Assembly: GCA_015680685.1 (NCBI GenBank)
Contig: MNCI01026654.1
Span: 1,110 to 65,109 of the forward strand
Reading direction: 5' to 3'
Origin: Gnetum montanum
Taxonomy: Eukaryota; Streptophyta; Gnetopsida; Gnetales; Gnetaceae
DNA: 64,000 nt
Positions 1-12,600 of this stretch are shown here, one piece after another; the stretch's first letter is position 1; every line of letters starts with the position of its first letter. A model generated the notes under the pieces. It saw only the letters and a list, made by a program, of their open reading frames with translations, was not told the origin of the DNA and searched no databases. A program made the translations under genes and the position numbers.

Positions 1-1012
1 AAGAAAAATATCTAATCCTTTTTCAAGCACAAAGGGTAGGTTTTTAGGATTATTTATAAGGATAAAAAATTAATAAGACATCCCTGTGACATCTTGTTCT
101 TGGATGTTAATGAATTTAATCATTCATCATGTAGAATCATTGTTTAACATTGAAGTAATCTGAAACATACATTTCAACATAAAAGTAAGGGCAAGAGGAT
201 GATTGGACAAGTAATTTAACATCAGAAATTAATTAATTAAATTTGTTTAAATACACCATCAATTACCCTAGGTTATCTTCCTATGATACTTAAGACCCTT
301 AGAGGTAATCCAACATTACCATCATGGTTATGTCATAAGACCAAAGGGGTGATCAAACCCTTCCTGTCTCATGTCACCCAACTCTCATCACTCATTAATG
401 AGTAGCAGGTATTCCTTATGCCCAACCATATAAATTACTAATGTGTATGTGCAATTTGATCAAATTCTATGGGTTATGTTTTACCTAAGTGGCGTATATC
501 CTTGGATGGTAAAAGACATAGATACTAGTAATTGTTTTTCCAATTCTCACTTGTTTTAACTTGTTGGTATGATTAAGTGTGATTAAGGTGTAAGATATTT
601 TTTTTATAATAATTATTATTATTTTTTAAATGATTAAATAAAGGAAGGTTTTATTATTTTAATTAACAAATTAGTTAACTAAACTATCATAAATGTGGAG
701 CATCCATTCCCACTTTATGTACACATCCTAAACATATACTAACACTTCTGGATTACCAAGTGTTTACTGTTAAGCATACCAAGTATCCATTACTAAGATT
801 AGGAAGGATTAACACATTATACTCAAGGTGATCATACTCATATTAATTATGAATTATAATATTAAATGTTCATGATAAGAAAGTAAATTTCATTTAAAGT
901 AAAATGTTGGAAAGTAAATTTGAACTAATCCAAATGCTACAATGGATGAAAGAAATCTCAATTTTATTGTTGTTCATATAATTGTGTCTAGGTACACACA
1001 TCCTCATCATCA
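1..1012 (-). repeat. Repeat R, left fragment (LTR-like)
   Basis: No gene is seen here. Roughly 560-1010 matches 63430-63860 in the same orientation: both have a block with catccattcccactt, a later gattaccaa block, a caaggtg/caaagtg plus tcat block, and a final block with 'gctcaggtac'/'tctaggtac'. The right-hand copy has a reversed TATA-like sequence near 63968, so R is probably an LTR read on the minus strand. The left copy stops near 1012, where the 3' region of element C begins. Positions 1-540 are AT-rich and match the right copy only weakly. The family is not identified. Confidence 0.5.
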
Positions 1013-1015
1013 GCA

Positions 1016-1918
1016 CAACTATTTAGAGTAGTTGCAATGTCATCACCCCAACACCTTCACTGGCTCTTCAAACACTTGCAATTGGTCTAGCTATTGCAGC
1101 ACTCATATCATCCTTACATCCACTAGTTCACTCATCTCATGTTGTCTGTTTGTTTCTTATTTTCTCTATGTTGTGTTTGCAGGAAGAACCCTCAAAGGCA
1201 GTTGTGCAGGGACACATCTCATTGCAATAGCAAGTCACCACATTTCTTTGATGTGCCTAATTGGACTAGCAAAGCCACTCAAGAGTGCACATCCCAATTA
1301 TCCCACTATAGCCTCCTTACATTCCCCCTTTTACCTTGCATTTCCCTACCTTCCCTTGCATCACTGAGTTTGCAACTCCTCTGGTGCACATGGCACCTTT
1401 CCTAAGTCAACCGTAGAACCCATAGTAGATGTAACATAACTCGTCTTGTGGGGACCCTCTATGGGCTAGTCAAAGTCCAAGTAGATGTAATGCAACTCAT
1501 CCTAGGGAGGAAACACCTATCCTATAGATGCAACATGGTTGTACTAATGCAAAGCCCATTAGGTGGCACATAGTTCACTTAATGGGAAGCATCAAATAGC
1601 TAGCATTTCACAATGTGTAGAACCCAATGTAGGTTTGCCTCATAGCCAGAAAAGCATAGTTACAAAAGAGAGAGAGAGAGAAAAGCAAAGGAAACAAAGA
1701 AAAACATGTTCCCAAGCAAAGATTAGTAGAGTTGCAATTTCATAATGGATCCAACCCTAAATCTACATTGACCTTCTTACAAGCACTCCAACAAGAGGTC
1801 AAAATTGTAGGGGCAAGTCATTTTGGTGCCATGGATACTGACTCCCTCAAAAACATTTTAACAAGGAATCACTATTTTGGTGACAAGCCATCTTGATGCC
1901 ATGATCACTATTAGTCAT
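1016..1918 (+). mobile_element. Element C, 3' untranslated region (fragment)
   Basis: Non-coding sequence homologous to the stretch between pol and the 3' LTR in element D (58080-58640) and element B (30280-30720). Shared landmarks are a pyrimidine run ending in an acceptor-like tttgcag (about 1175-1181), a 'gagtgcacatcc' block, and repeated 'gatgtaacataactcgtc'-type motifs (about 1425-1510). A short GA microsatellite lies at about 1665-1682. Element A inserted at 1918/1919; C resumes after 37043 and ends with the LTR at 37265-39060. Short open frames here are not conserved and are not called as genes. Confidence 0.65.
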
Positions 1919-4274
1919 TGTGACATCTAAAAACATCAGTGGCTAGAATACCAAGAAGTTATTAAGCATACAGCCTAGCCCCAAATCTGTGTGAGTGTCA
2001 TGCTAGAGAAAATGGAAATGGGATGCCCTGAATGGTTTGGTCGATCAGTCAGGGACTTACGTGGTGTACAATAACTGTATGCAAATAGTAATTTTAAAGT
2101 GTAACATGTTGAGGTTGAAATGAAGAAAATGTGGGATGCGCAACAATAGAAACGCATCAAAGTATGTAACTAGGATAATAAGCATGAACAAGTACACAAG
2201 GATGCAACATATATGTTATAGCAAAAATAGAAGGAAAGTTTAGGTGAGGGAATGAACCACCTAAAAATCAGGGGATCTGATATTTGTTTGGATGATGAAT
2301 GTGTACAATTGGTATGCAGTACTGTATAGGCACAATTGGAAATGGAATGATATGGTCACAACTCTCAAACTACTACTAATGGGATGCTAATAGGAACCAA
2401 TGAGCCAATGCTTGCTAGGCTAAGAGCTACGACACTAGGTTGAAGAGAGATCCGAGAAGTGTTGCTATTGCGATTTGCTATTTATCAACCTTCTGGTCAC
2501 CAATCTCTTCATAAAAGCTTATTTCTAGAAGCCAACTACCAAAAGCCAATCCTTTGAACATTGTTTTCTAGGGTATTTATCGAGCCAAGAGTGGGAGGAA
2601 GGAATGGTTTGAATGCCATGTAACCTGGGTCCCACATAACTTGAACATGGTAGTGTCACATTGGTGTGCCATGATGAAAGTGTGGTGCTACATTGATGTG
2701 CTATGCTGAGTGGAATGAGGATGAAAATGGAACACCTACTAAGCTATGACCATATAATTTGGACTGCATGTGCCAAAATATAGGGGACTACCATACTTTT
2801 ACAAAAAGGCTCATATCAAATGGAAAGTGGAGCCTATGCTCCAGGACTATGTCTTCCCTCCTCTTGCGAGTAAGGTCAAGTGTAGGAACAACTTTAGGAA
2901 TCAACAAGGGGTGCAAAAACAAAGAAAACTACTAATCTTGTCGATTGAGGAGATGCTAGAGCAGAAATGACCATCACCAACAAGTTCTAGAACTTCTGGA
3001 GATTTCCTATGACTTCCTTTAAAGTCTTACACTACTTACGCTATTTAGCATAGCGAAGTAGCATGAATACCCACTCGTTATGCTATGCTACACGGCATAG
3101 TGTAGCACAGCATAGTAGCCATGTTTAAGATAAATCTTGCTTGAAAACCAAAAATACCCCTCTGAGGCCTTTCAAGGCAAGCTATTTTAGCTACCAACCA
3201 TTACACTTTTCATGTTAAAGGAGCCTGAGACTTCCTGGATTTTTCCTTGGGGCATATTTTATCTTTTAGGTCCTTACTACACGATGCTACACTATGCAAC
3301 ATAGCACAACATAGTAGTTAGTTTGGGATGAATTGGAATCACAAATTGCAATGTTTTCTTAGGAGACTTTCATTAGGACTTGAGGGTAAAGTGGGATAGG
3401 TAGTCTTGGAGGTCGAAGCATGGCCAAGTGTAATTCTTTTGCTAGAATAACTTTATGGAGGATCTTCTTGCATTATCATCCTACTATGCTGTGCTACGCT
3501 CTTTGTAGCGTAGCACCCAGGTTTTCCTAAATTTTAACTTACTTTGCAAATGTTCTGTCATGGGATCTTGGTCATATTCTGAGGTGGTAGTAGAACAAGA
3601 AATTTTCATGGTTGAAGCATGGGTGATTGTGTGTTCCACATCAAGATAGTTTGAGAAAAGATTTTGTCATGCTAGGGTCATGCTATGCTATTCTACATTG
3701 TGTAGCATAGCATAACATAGCACTCAAACTAAGGTGATTTTTGATGAAATTTGCTCTATTTTTCTGTGTCATACTGATCACACTTCAAGGATGAAGTGGG
3801 GTAGGAATCTTTGAAAACAAAATATCTACCAACTACATCTTTTGTATCTAATTTAACACTTGCAATAGTTTTAACATCACATGGCCTGCTACACTGTGTA
3901 GTGTAGTAGGCCTCATAGTTAGAAAATTTGACAAACTCTTTAGTCCATCCTAAAAACCTTTGACAACTCCTAGCTTGGCACTTGGGTGGACCATCGGCCA
4001 AGACATTTGTCAAGACAAGCAAGCTAGAGAGCATAATGAGCTTGATGGTTCGGAAGATAGAAAATTTGTCGAACTACATGGTTCACTTTTAGTGCTTCAT
4101 TCGTGTGAAATGGCCTTGTAACTAGGTGTTATGCTAACTATGGGGAAGAGTGTAGCTGACATGATTGAGCACAACCTTGTAGGAATTAGGACTTCCTGGA
4201 TGTCAAGCTATTTGCATGGCCTAACATGGCACCACACTTGGAGGATCACGAGGGCCCAAAATTGATGGTGTTCC
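1919..4274 (-). repeat. Element A 3' LTR (full length)
   Basis: 2,356 bp. On the minus strand it starts TGGAACACC after the polypurine tract and ends ...CACA. Its outer parts align with 36111-37038, but that copy lacks about 1.43 kb (roughly 2380-3818 here). A TATA-like gataaatacc lies at about 2572-2581 on the minus strand. The LTR holds several imperfect palindromes built from ATGCTACGCTA and its complement (about 3045-3115, 3280-3312, 3485-3515, 3690-3722, 3885-3910). Open frames within it are incidental. Confidence 0.88.
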
Positions 4275-4289
4275 ACTAGCCCCTCTTTG
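4275..4289 (-). other. Element A polypurine tract
   Basis: Minus-strand TCAAAGAGGGGCTAG lies immediately before the 3' LTR start TGGAACACC. The same purine tract precedes the 3' LTRs of B (31001-31015), D (58823-58836) and C (37251-37264). In LTR retrotransposons this tract primes plus-strand DNA synthesis. Confidence 0.85.
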
Positions 4290-5494
4290 ATGATGTCTAG
4301 ATGATTTACCTGAGAGACATCAACAAAGAATATGAAACACCATGATGAATAAGACACCAACATCATTGGTTGATGCCTACTTAGATAATGCTTTGCTATG
4401 TTTGAGAGTGCTTGAAGGGTGACGTAAGATAGGGGCTAGAGACAGGTTTGAGGAAATCAAGTCAGGAAGAAAAGTGTAGGATGCAACACTATGAGAACTA
4501 TTGCCATAGTATGATCCCTCATCAAAATTCTTATGAGGGAGTCAGCACACCTAAGTTTTTTTCTCTTTGAGTTTCGACCTCTCATCAGAGTTCTTGGAGA
4601 TGGTTGATCTAAGGTTGAAACCATTGCAAAATAGCTATTGTGCCATTTGTCTTGGGCACTTGTCTTTTTATTTCTTGAGGTTGTACACTCATACCCATTT
4701 GGGGACAACCATATCATTGTTATAGAATAGGTGTTTCCTCCCTCGGATGAACTATGTTACATCCATATGGGGCTTTGACCAATATATAGAGGCTTCTCAT
4801 AGGATGAGTTGTGACCGATGGCAGGTGCTATGACCAACATACAGAGGCTTCTCATATCATTGTTATAGGATAGGTGCCGATGGTAGGTGCTATGACTGAA
4901 CTGATTGGTGATGGTGGTAGTAGCTCTGGAAGGTTAGCAAGATGCTAGATGGCATCTCCAGAAGATCAGCAAGATACTAGGGACAGTGATGTTGTAAATG
5001 TCCCAGAGGGTTTTTTCTTGGTGGTATGAACTTCATCTTGGAACTGCAACATCCTCATCTTTCCTAGGAAGCTCGAAGATATGCATACTCACTTGTTCAC
5101 AAGGTCACATGTGTGAGCTGGGAGGTGTTACACTATGAACCAAGTTTTAGGTTCTAGTAGACTATCAGATGTGCTAGTTTAAAGTCCTAGTAGACCATGG
5201 TCCTAGTTTAAGGTTTGATTAGACCAAGTTGTGGTAGTTTAAGGTCCTAGCATATCGTTGTGTTTTTTTAACATTGTAGTGGATGGAGGATGGCCAATTT
5301 AAGATCATAGCGAACCATGTTGTGGATGCCAATTTTACATCATGGCCCAAGGATAATTTGTGGATGCCTATTTTATGTCATGGCCCAATGACATATTGTG
5401 TTAGTTTAACATCATAGCAGATGTTTTTTGCCAGTTTTACATCATAGCGGATGATGATGCTTACCTTGCTTTATATTTGGTGTGACATTACATG
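4290..5494 (-). repeat. Element A 3' untranslated region with dyad array 3
   Basis: No gene. On the plus strand 5120-5480 holds about nine spaced copies of a unit such as 'agtttaaggtcctagtagacc', the complement of the GGTC-N6-GACC-TTAAACTAG unit seen in the other arrays. The part nearer the LTR (4730-4990) has short repeated phrases (acagaggcttctcat; gccgatggtaggtgctatga) and the 'aactcatcctatgagaagcc'-type motif common to the 3' regions of B, C and D. Confidence 0.7.
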
Positions 5495-8400
5495 TTAGGC
5501 ATAGTATGGCTTCAGGTACAAATGATTGATAGGATTTGAAAATTCGTTGCCATCTAAGTTAGCTAGTTTGAATGCCCCATTCTTATATGCTTTTGTGACC
5601 AAGAAGGGACCTTCCCAATTGGCCAAGAATTTGTTCATAGGCTCGCAAATAGCCTTGAGGACTAGGTTCCTTGTTTTGATTCGACGTTGGTGCAAATTGT
5701 AGTGATGTTTCTACTATTGCATGTCTTGGTACCACTAAATGCAGTTAAGTGCTTGGGTGTGCTTCTCCTCTATAGAGTCAAGGTTAATGATCCTTGAATC
5801 ATTGTTTTGAGCCTCATTCATGATGTTTGAAAGGAGTATTCGAAGTGATGGGACCTATTTTTTAGGAGAAAACACCACTTCAGATCCATATACAAGATTG
5901 TATAGAGTCTTACCTGTAGCTATTTTGCATGTCGTGTGATAAGCCCAAAGCACGTAGAGGATTTGCTCATGCCATCACCTCTTGTTGCTACTAAGCATTT
6001 TTTTTCAAAAGGTTAATGATGACTTTATTGGTAGCCTCTGCTTGGCCATTTGCTTGGGGGTAATATGGTGATGAGAAAGAATGTTTGATACCAATACTTT
6101 TGGAAAAGGCTTTGGTTTCTACGCTACTAAATTTTGGCTTGTTATCGGTAACAATAGTTATGGGAAGGCCAAACTGTGTAACTATATTGTCTATCATGAA
6201 ATTGCAAATTTGTTGGGATGTGATATTTCTAAGAGGAATAGCTTCTAAAAATTTTGTAAAGTGTTCAGTTGTGGTAATAATGAAACTATGCCCTATATAA
6301 TACTTAGGTGTAATGGGTCCTATGATGTCTAGTCCCCAATGTTGAAAAGGTCATGTGATCTTTGTGGTATGTAATTCAGTAGGTGATACATGTATAAGGT
6401 TCCCATGGCATTGACATACATCACATATCCTTACTTTGGTGACACAGTTGCATTCCATGTAAGGCCAATAGTAGCCTAGACGTCTAATTTTTGTTGTCAT
6501 AGCCCTAAGAGCTATGTGTCCTCCACACAATCCCTCATGGACTTGATCAAAAAAATTTTGTGCCTCATGCCCGCTAATGCAAGCTAGTAATATCCCATCA
6601 TAAGGGTGTTTGCATAAAGCATCATCTCCTACGAGGACATATTATCATGTTCATTTTCGTAGTACATCCCTTTGGGTAGGTGTCAAGTTGTGTGGGGGTT
6701 CAGCATGTTGGGGGTATGTTTTAATGTCATCATACCATTCTTGAGTATGTGATACAATTACAAATGTGATGTGTGTAGTGTGAATTATAGGGTTGATTTC
6801 ACTATCATAGTAGGTAAGGTGGAAAACATGTGTGGCGGCACACTCAGGGTCAACATTAGTAATGCATCGGCTATAGTATTTTCATTGCAAGGTATGCATT
6901 GGACGTCTAGGATTGCAAATTTCTTTAGAAAATATTTGGCTAAATCATAGTAAGGCTAAAAATGTTATTCCTTGGAAGCGAATACCTATGTAAGTTGATT
7001 AATGACTAATTGTGAATCACCTCGAATTGCTAAGCTTTGGATCCCTGACTCATGAGCTGCTAGAATGTCCCTAAGGAGACCCTTGTATTCTACCACATTG
7101 TGTGTGCAAAGAAACGTGAAGTAATACATGAAGAGTCAGATTTCTCGAGAGGGGAATGTGAGAACAATTAAGGCATTGCCACCTTGTCTAGTTGAAGCCC
7201 TGTCAAAATGGAGAATGGCTTCGAAGTCTACGGGTATTGGGCTTATGCTACTAATGTGCTCATATAGAAACTCAAGTTCTATCATTGCCAAGTCATTGGT
7301 AGGTGAAGTCGTAAGTTGCATAGCTATTGCTTGACCCTTTATAGATGATTGTGCTACATTGTGTAGGTCAAATTCTATAGTTATGGATTTCCATTGGGCT
7401 ATCTTGCTACTTTCATATATATTGGTTGTAATAGTCCGAAGTATGTTATTCTTTCAAATAATGTTTACTTGACTTCGAAACAAATAATGCCTCCATTTTT
7501 TAAGCGTGAACACTAAAGCAAGACAATTTTTCTCTACTTCATTGTATTTCACTTCATAGGTTACCGATGCATGACTCAAGTAGTAGACAAAGATTTTGGA
7601 ACCATCATCCCTATTTTGGCAAAGCAAAGCAGTAATAGACGTGTCTAAAGTGGTGAGATAAATGTAAAAAGGCTTGTCTCTCTATGGAGGGTAAATAGTG
7701 GGAAGATGGACAAGCTATTTCTTTACGCTATCCAAAGCTTCTTGACATTGATTTGTCAATTCAAAGTTAACTCCCTTTTTAAGCAAGTGTTACACTGGAT
7801 GCAACATATCAGTTAACCTTACGATAAATCTTCTTATGAATTGTACCCTACCTTGTAGCCTGTGTAATTCCTTTAGGTTTGTAGGTGGTGCTAAGTTAAC
7901 AATGGCTTTAACTTTATCAGGGTCTACATGTATCCCCATTCTAACACTACAAAACCTAACATGCATATGATTTTGACTCTGAAAACACATTTTCTAGGGT
8001 TGAGGCAAACTTCATGCCTACGACAAAGTTGAAGGACGAAGCTTAGGTCATTTGCATGATCAATAGCTTTCTCAAATTTAATGACTATATCATCCACATA
8101 ATCATTTAGCTTCTCTAAAATATAGTCACTAAAGATATAAGTCATTGTCCACTGATATGTCGCTCCTACATTTTTTAGCCCGAAGGGCATCATCATGTAA
8201 CAAAAGGTTCCCCATGGGGTCATGAAGGTAGTGGTCAATTGATGTTCTAGATTTATGTGGATTTGATTGTAGCCTGAGAATCCATCTATGAAGGATAGTA
8301 AGGCATGACCTACCATAGTATCATTGAGATGGTCGATGCTAGGCAATGAGAAATCGTCCTTAATCATTGCCTTGTTCAGATCCCAGAAGTCTATACAAAT

Positions 8401-8962
8401 TCATATGCCCCTAGTTTTCTTGGAAACAACAACAATGTTTGATACCCATTCTAAATAATCGATCGCCTGAATGAACCCAACCTGGTAAAGTTTAGTGATT
8501 TCACCATGTATAGCTAAGGCAATCTTTGGTTTAATCTTGTGGACTTTTTGTTTCACCACTTTGACTTGTGAATCTAGTATGATATTGTGTTGTATGATGC
8601 ATGGGTCTAAGCCTGACATATCTTCATATGACCATGCAAACACTTTGGCATTATCATTGAGGACTTTAGAGATGTTTTGTTTAACTTGTGACTCTAATAA
8701 AAAGCTAACATGTAATGTTCTTACCTCTTCTTTAGATGTAGTCATGGGGATTTAATAATGGGGTCCTTAATTGCATCATTGGCTTCTCGATTTAAGGCCT
8801 GGACCAATGTTCAGGTTAGTTCGAGGATGTTTCTAAGGATGCTATGTTGGTGTCATAAGAGGGTGGTTCAAATTCTACCAACTCTACATTCAAGCATCTC
8901 ATAAACCATCCATGGGGCCCTGTCAGAATTAAGGGCAAATAGAGATCATCATACATAGCCAT
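5495..8962 (-). pseudogene. Element A pol: reverse transcriptase, two RNase H domains, integrase (decayed)
   Basis: Polyprotein that copies the element's RNA and integrates the DNA. The start at 8962 (minus) is chosen because MAM/MD...LALTGP..G follows an ATG at the same place in A, B and D. In order: N-terminal linker with a FAWSYEDMSGLD motif (about 8620), RT with GFSGYNQI and YVDD at about 8090-8110, connection and RNase H ending near 7320 (residues leading to the LTTSP linker), a second archaeal-type RNase H (about 7130-7290), then integrase with IVTDN and the Q.NGQAEATN glutamate at 5991-6197 and a C-terminal VNHLYLKPY-like end at 5495. Several stops and frameshifts are present, so it is non-functional. 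The Tat/Ogre lineage call is from these motifs. Confidence 0.88.
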
Positions 8963-9477
8963 TTTTCCAAGAAAAACTGTAGTAATAAGCAAACAAAAAA
9001 ATTAAAGTGATACCTGCTTAAGATAGCAACATACAATGAAATATATGCAAGGTAATTATGCAATATTAGAAAGTTTCCAGTATAAGGTCTTAACAGACTA
9101 TGACCATGTCAAAGTTTCCATTTTAAGGTCTTAGTGGACCGTCACATTGAAAAACTATAAAAGGGACCCCAAAATTGCTAGTTTAAGAACCTAGTAGACT
9201 GTTGATGTGATTAGAATATAGAGGGAATTCTAAAATTTCTAGTTTAAGGTCATAGCAGACCATCACCTTACTTAAAATTTAAAAATGTAGTGAAATTTTT
9301 TGGTATATTTATGTGCTACGCTGTAGTTATGTGCTACGTTGTAGTAGACATGGGACATCTCTTGCTACGCTACAAGGGATAGGGGCATTCTGCGTTATGT
9401 GTGGAATGTAGGACGTCCCGCATTACACGTGTGACATGAAATGTCCTAAAAAGTGATAGGTATTGTAACTATGGAAG
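8963..9477. repeat. Element A dyad array 2 and leader between pol and the antisense gene
   Basis: No gene. At 9060-9290 there are about four units of the type GTTTAAGGTC-N-TAG-GACC (for example 'aaggtcatagcagaccat' at about 9247), the reverse complement of the array units in D and B. On the minus strand a possible 3' splice site (tactacag) lies about 14 nt before the pol ATG. From 9310 to 9420 there are several ctacgc/gtagca palindrome fragments like those of the LTRs. Confidence 0.65.
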
Positions 9478-9490
9478 CTATAAATAGGGG
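9478..9490 (+). promoter_or_regulatory. TATA box of the element A antisense gene
   Basis: CTATAAATAGGGG ends 127 bp before the exon 1 ATG at 9617. In element D the same sequence, reversed, ends 128 bp before its ATG. The conserved spacing in two otherwise diverged copies supports an RNA polymerase II promoter inside the retrotransposon, directed against gag-pol. Confidence 0.7.
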
Positions 9491-9616
9491 ATTACCCATG
9501 GTAATCTTGTCATTTCCACTATTAAAGTTAACACCCAGGGCATAGCGTGGTTCAGAGAGTGATAGCATAGTAGTTGTAGCATAACCATTGAAGCACCCAA
9601 GTTTGACAATAAGACA

Positions 9617-12600
9617 ATGGCACATAAGAGTGAACGTAGGCATCAAGTTCTTGCCAATGTGGACGAAGGGGAGCACACCTTGCGACATCTTCCTAGAGCA
9701 TGCATTGAGGAATGGTAGGAGGCACCATCTACTTGATAAGTCACTATGCTACCTTTGCTTACATTGTGCAATTTATTAAGTGGGGTTGTTATTGTAGTCA
9801 CTATGCCCTAGTCACTATGGTCGTTACCATTGTCATGCTATGACCGTTGTTGTTATGGCCTCAATTGTCACTTTAGCCACTACATTGTGGCTGTTTCCAC
9901 TTTGACCATAGCCACTATGACGATCTCTACACTATGGTTGGTATGTAGCGCTACGCCAACCATTATTGTTGGGAGTGGACGATGCATCATTTCAAGGGTT
10001 TGGAAGGTTTTGGGTGGTGTAGCACACATTGTAGGAAGTGTAACACACATCTTGGGTAGCATAGCATACACAAAGAAGGTTTTGATTTACTTTTGTTAAA
10101 TTGCATGCAACGAGATAGGGTTGGGGCTATGCAAACATTGAGCATTTCTTCTGAGGCTATGTTACTTTTGTCAGCATGATTGACAAGCTGTGTTGTGTTT
10201 TTGATGCCTATTACACTATGTTGTCATGCTACTACACTACCATACTTGCTATGGTACTATACTTGCTATGTTGTCATACCTGCTATGCTACTATGCCTGT
10301 TATGTTGCTACGCTACCATACTTGCTATGCCACTATGCCTGTCATGCTACTTAAGGTGTACTTGCTATGTTGCTACATTGTGCATGATGTCATCACCACA
10401 CTGCATAGGGTGTACCCACTACACTGTGTCATATGCTATGCTGTGCATAACATAGCTGCTATGCTATACGGGACCAATCATGAAACTGGAACTGATACTT
10501 GATAAAAATTTGAGTTTGTTCCACTGTACAATGGAAATATTGTTTCATACTTGAAAAAAATTTTATACAAGGGGTTTTTACGCTATACAATAACTATCAC
10601 TTGAATACTATGAACTAACGCTTTGTGCTATACTGTGCAAGGTCATGTCAAAACCCATCTTAATTGTGATCGATCTAGTAGGAGTTCTATGTTACTTGAG
10701 TGCCCCTATGGCTAACATTTCTCCTTCTCATGCATGGGTAAGAGACCAAGTGGTCTAGTTTCAAGAAGACACATAGGAATTCCTAGAGTTCCTCCTTTGT
10801 CACTTCAGTCTGATGGCATGGTCACGCTTGTCAGCTAAGATAGTCAGTGTTCTAGTTGAAACATTATTGCCTAGGGCAAACCAAGACATTTTAAAGTTTA
10901 TGGCTAATGGGTCCATTGAAGGCAAAGGGGTAGGGGGCTCAAGTCATCATCCAAGAGGCTTGAGATGCTTATCTTGGATTTGGGCTATGCCTAAATTTAA
11001 ATGTTATCATAAATAAAACACATTGTTCATTGCCCGCCACATGGGGACCTTCTTCCAGAACCCACCTAGAACTGTCTACTATGCCTGAGGAGACATAGTG
11101 TTGGCTCTACAATGGGGCTTCAACCACCCTTATTCAAAAGGTCTAAGAGGCTGCGATCATGGACCTCGTTTTGGCAGTAAATCTAAGCATTCCAATTGTA
11201 GAAATGCTCATCCTCATTGATTCCTTTTTAGAAAGGGTTGACCACTTTTACATGGAGGTGCATAATTTGCAAGTGGTGTTTGATATCACTGACAACCTTT
11301 TTGCAAATATTTTCAGTGTTCCCTCTGATAGTCTACCTATAGTGGAGAAGACTGGCAAGGATGTAAACCATTGAGGGGACATTGAAGAATGGCTAAGGAT
11401 GAGCAAAGACTGAAAGGGGATTTATATGAACAAGGTTAAGCTAGAGGTGGCCCACAAGATTTACCCTATCTTCTAGGCTCATGCCTTTTCTAGGTTACTC
11501 TCCCAAGGGAAAATCATTGGAGTAGAGCATGCCTAGATTATGAGGAACATCATGGAAGAGGAGACTCATTATAACTAGGCCAAGCACCTTTCCAAAGGCT
11601 TGCATGATGAAAGGATTAAACATCATGACCACCTTGATTCCTATTTCAATGTGCACTTTGCATTTTTTGTAGCTTGTTTGTGACAGTTCATTGAGTTTAT
11701 GGTGCTCTAAGATAATGGAATCTGGGTGTTACAAGCTTGCACCCAAATATCCAAACCATGGATTTGCCAAGTATTTTTCACCACTCAATCCCAAGACCCA
11801 CTAGAAGCTATTGGGGATTCCTTCTCAATAACAAGGAAGGATTGCATGGGATGATCCTTTCATGCACTAGACAGCATAGGATAGGCACCTCCCACTAACA
11901 CAGGAAATGCAATAAGGGGGGTGTGCCTTATTGCTAAAATGGTGAAGTCAAGGTTGAAACTCAAGAAGCCCCGCCCTGTAGAGGAACCTCCCCATACAAT
12001 TGAAGAAGGGAGAAAAAGGTTGTGAATCAAAGTTCGTAATGTGTGATCCATGCATGTTGGTGAGTATTCTTCAATTATTTTTCTTGCTATTTTTTTTGTT
12101 GGGTTGGCATCCTTACTTTGGCTACGTTTAATAGGAGAATAAGAAGAGATTTTGGCCCCTAGGGTAGAGGCCCTTGCTATAGAAGTAGAAGAGGTGGCTC
12201 TGGCCATAGAATAGGAGGCTCTTGCCATAGAGGAAGAGGCCCTTCCTACAAATGAACCATTTTTAGACTATGCCCTAGCACCTTAGGGGCACATGACAGT
12301 TGAAGATGTTGTTGTACTATTAAGTCAGCATGAGGGGAAAGGGCTACAATTTGATGTTGGTGAGTTTGACAGTTTGCTTAATAGTGTGCCTATGGGCAAT
12401 CCCCCCACTCTCACCCTTGATGGTTTTTTGGGTAGGAGCTTTGCACTATCATTTATGTTACTTCTAAGTTTTGTTTTCCTCTTCTTCACCATGCTAACAT
12501 GCTTTGTTGTGTAGTGGACACTACTACAAAGGCCCCCAATTCTTCCTCCATTTTGCCTCCAACCATGGACAAAGATCCTGGATAAGTTTGCCTTTATAGA

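Noticed and set aside
2770-2970. Open frame of 66 codons in the A LTR
   Set aside because: It lies wholly in LTR DNA that is deleted in the partner LTR and has no counterpart in the other elements.
7128-7334. Plus-strand open frame of 68 codons in A
   Set aside because: It is complementary to the archaeal-type RNase H part of pol, which is the recognisable reading.
10176-10502. Open frames of 91 and 108 codons
   Set aside because: They translate a ctatgctac repeat inside intron 1 of the antisense gene and are Cys/Tyr/Leu-rich only because of it.
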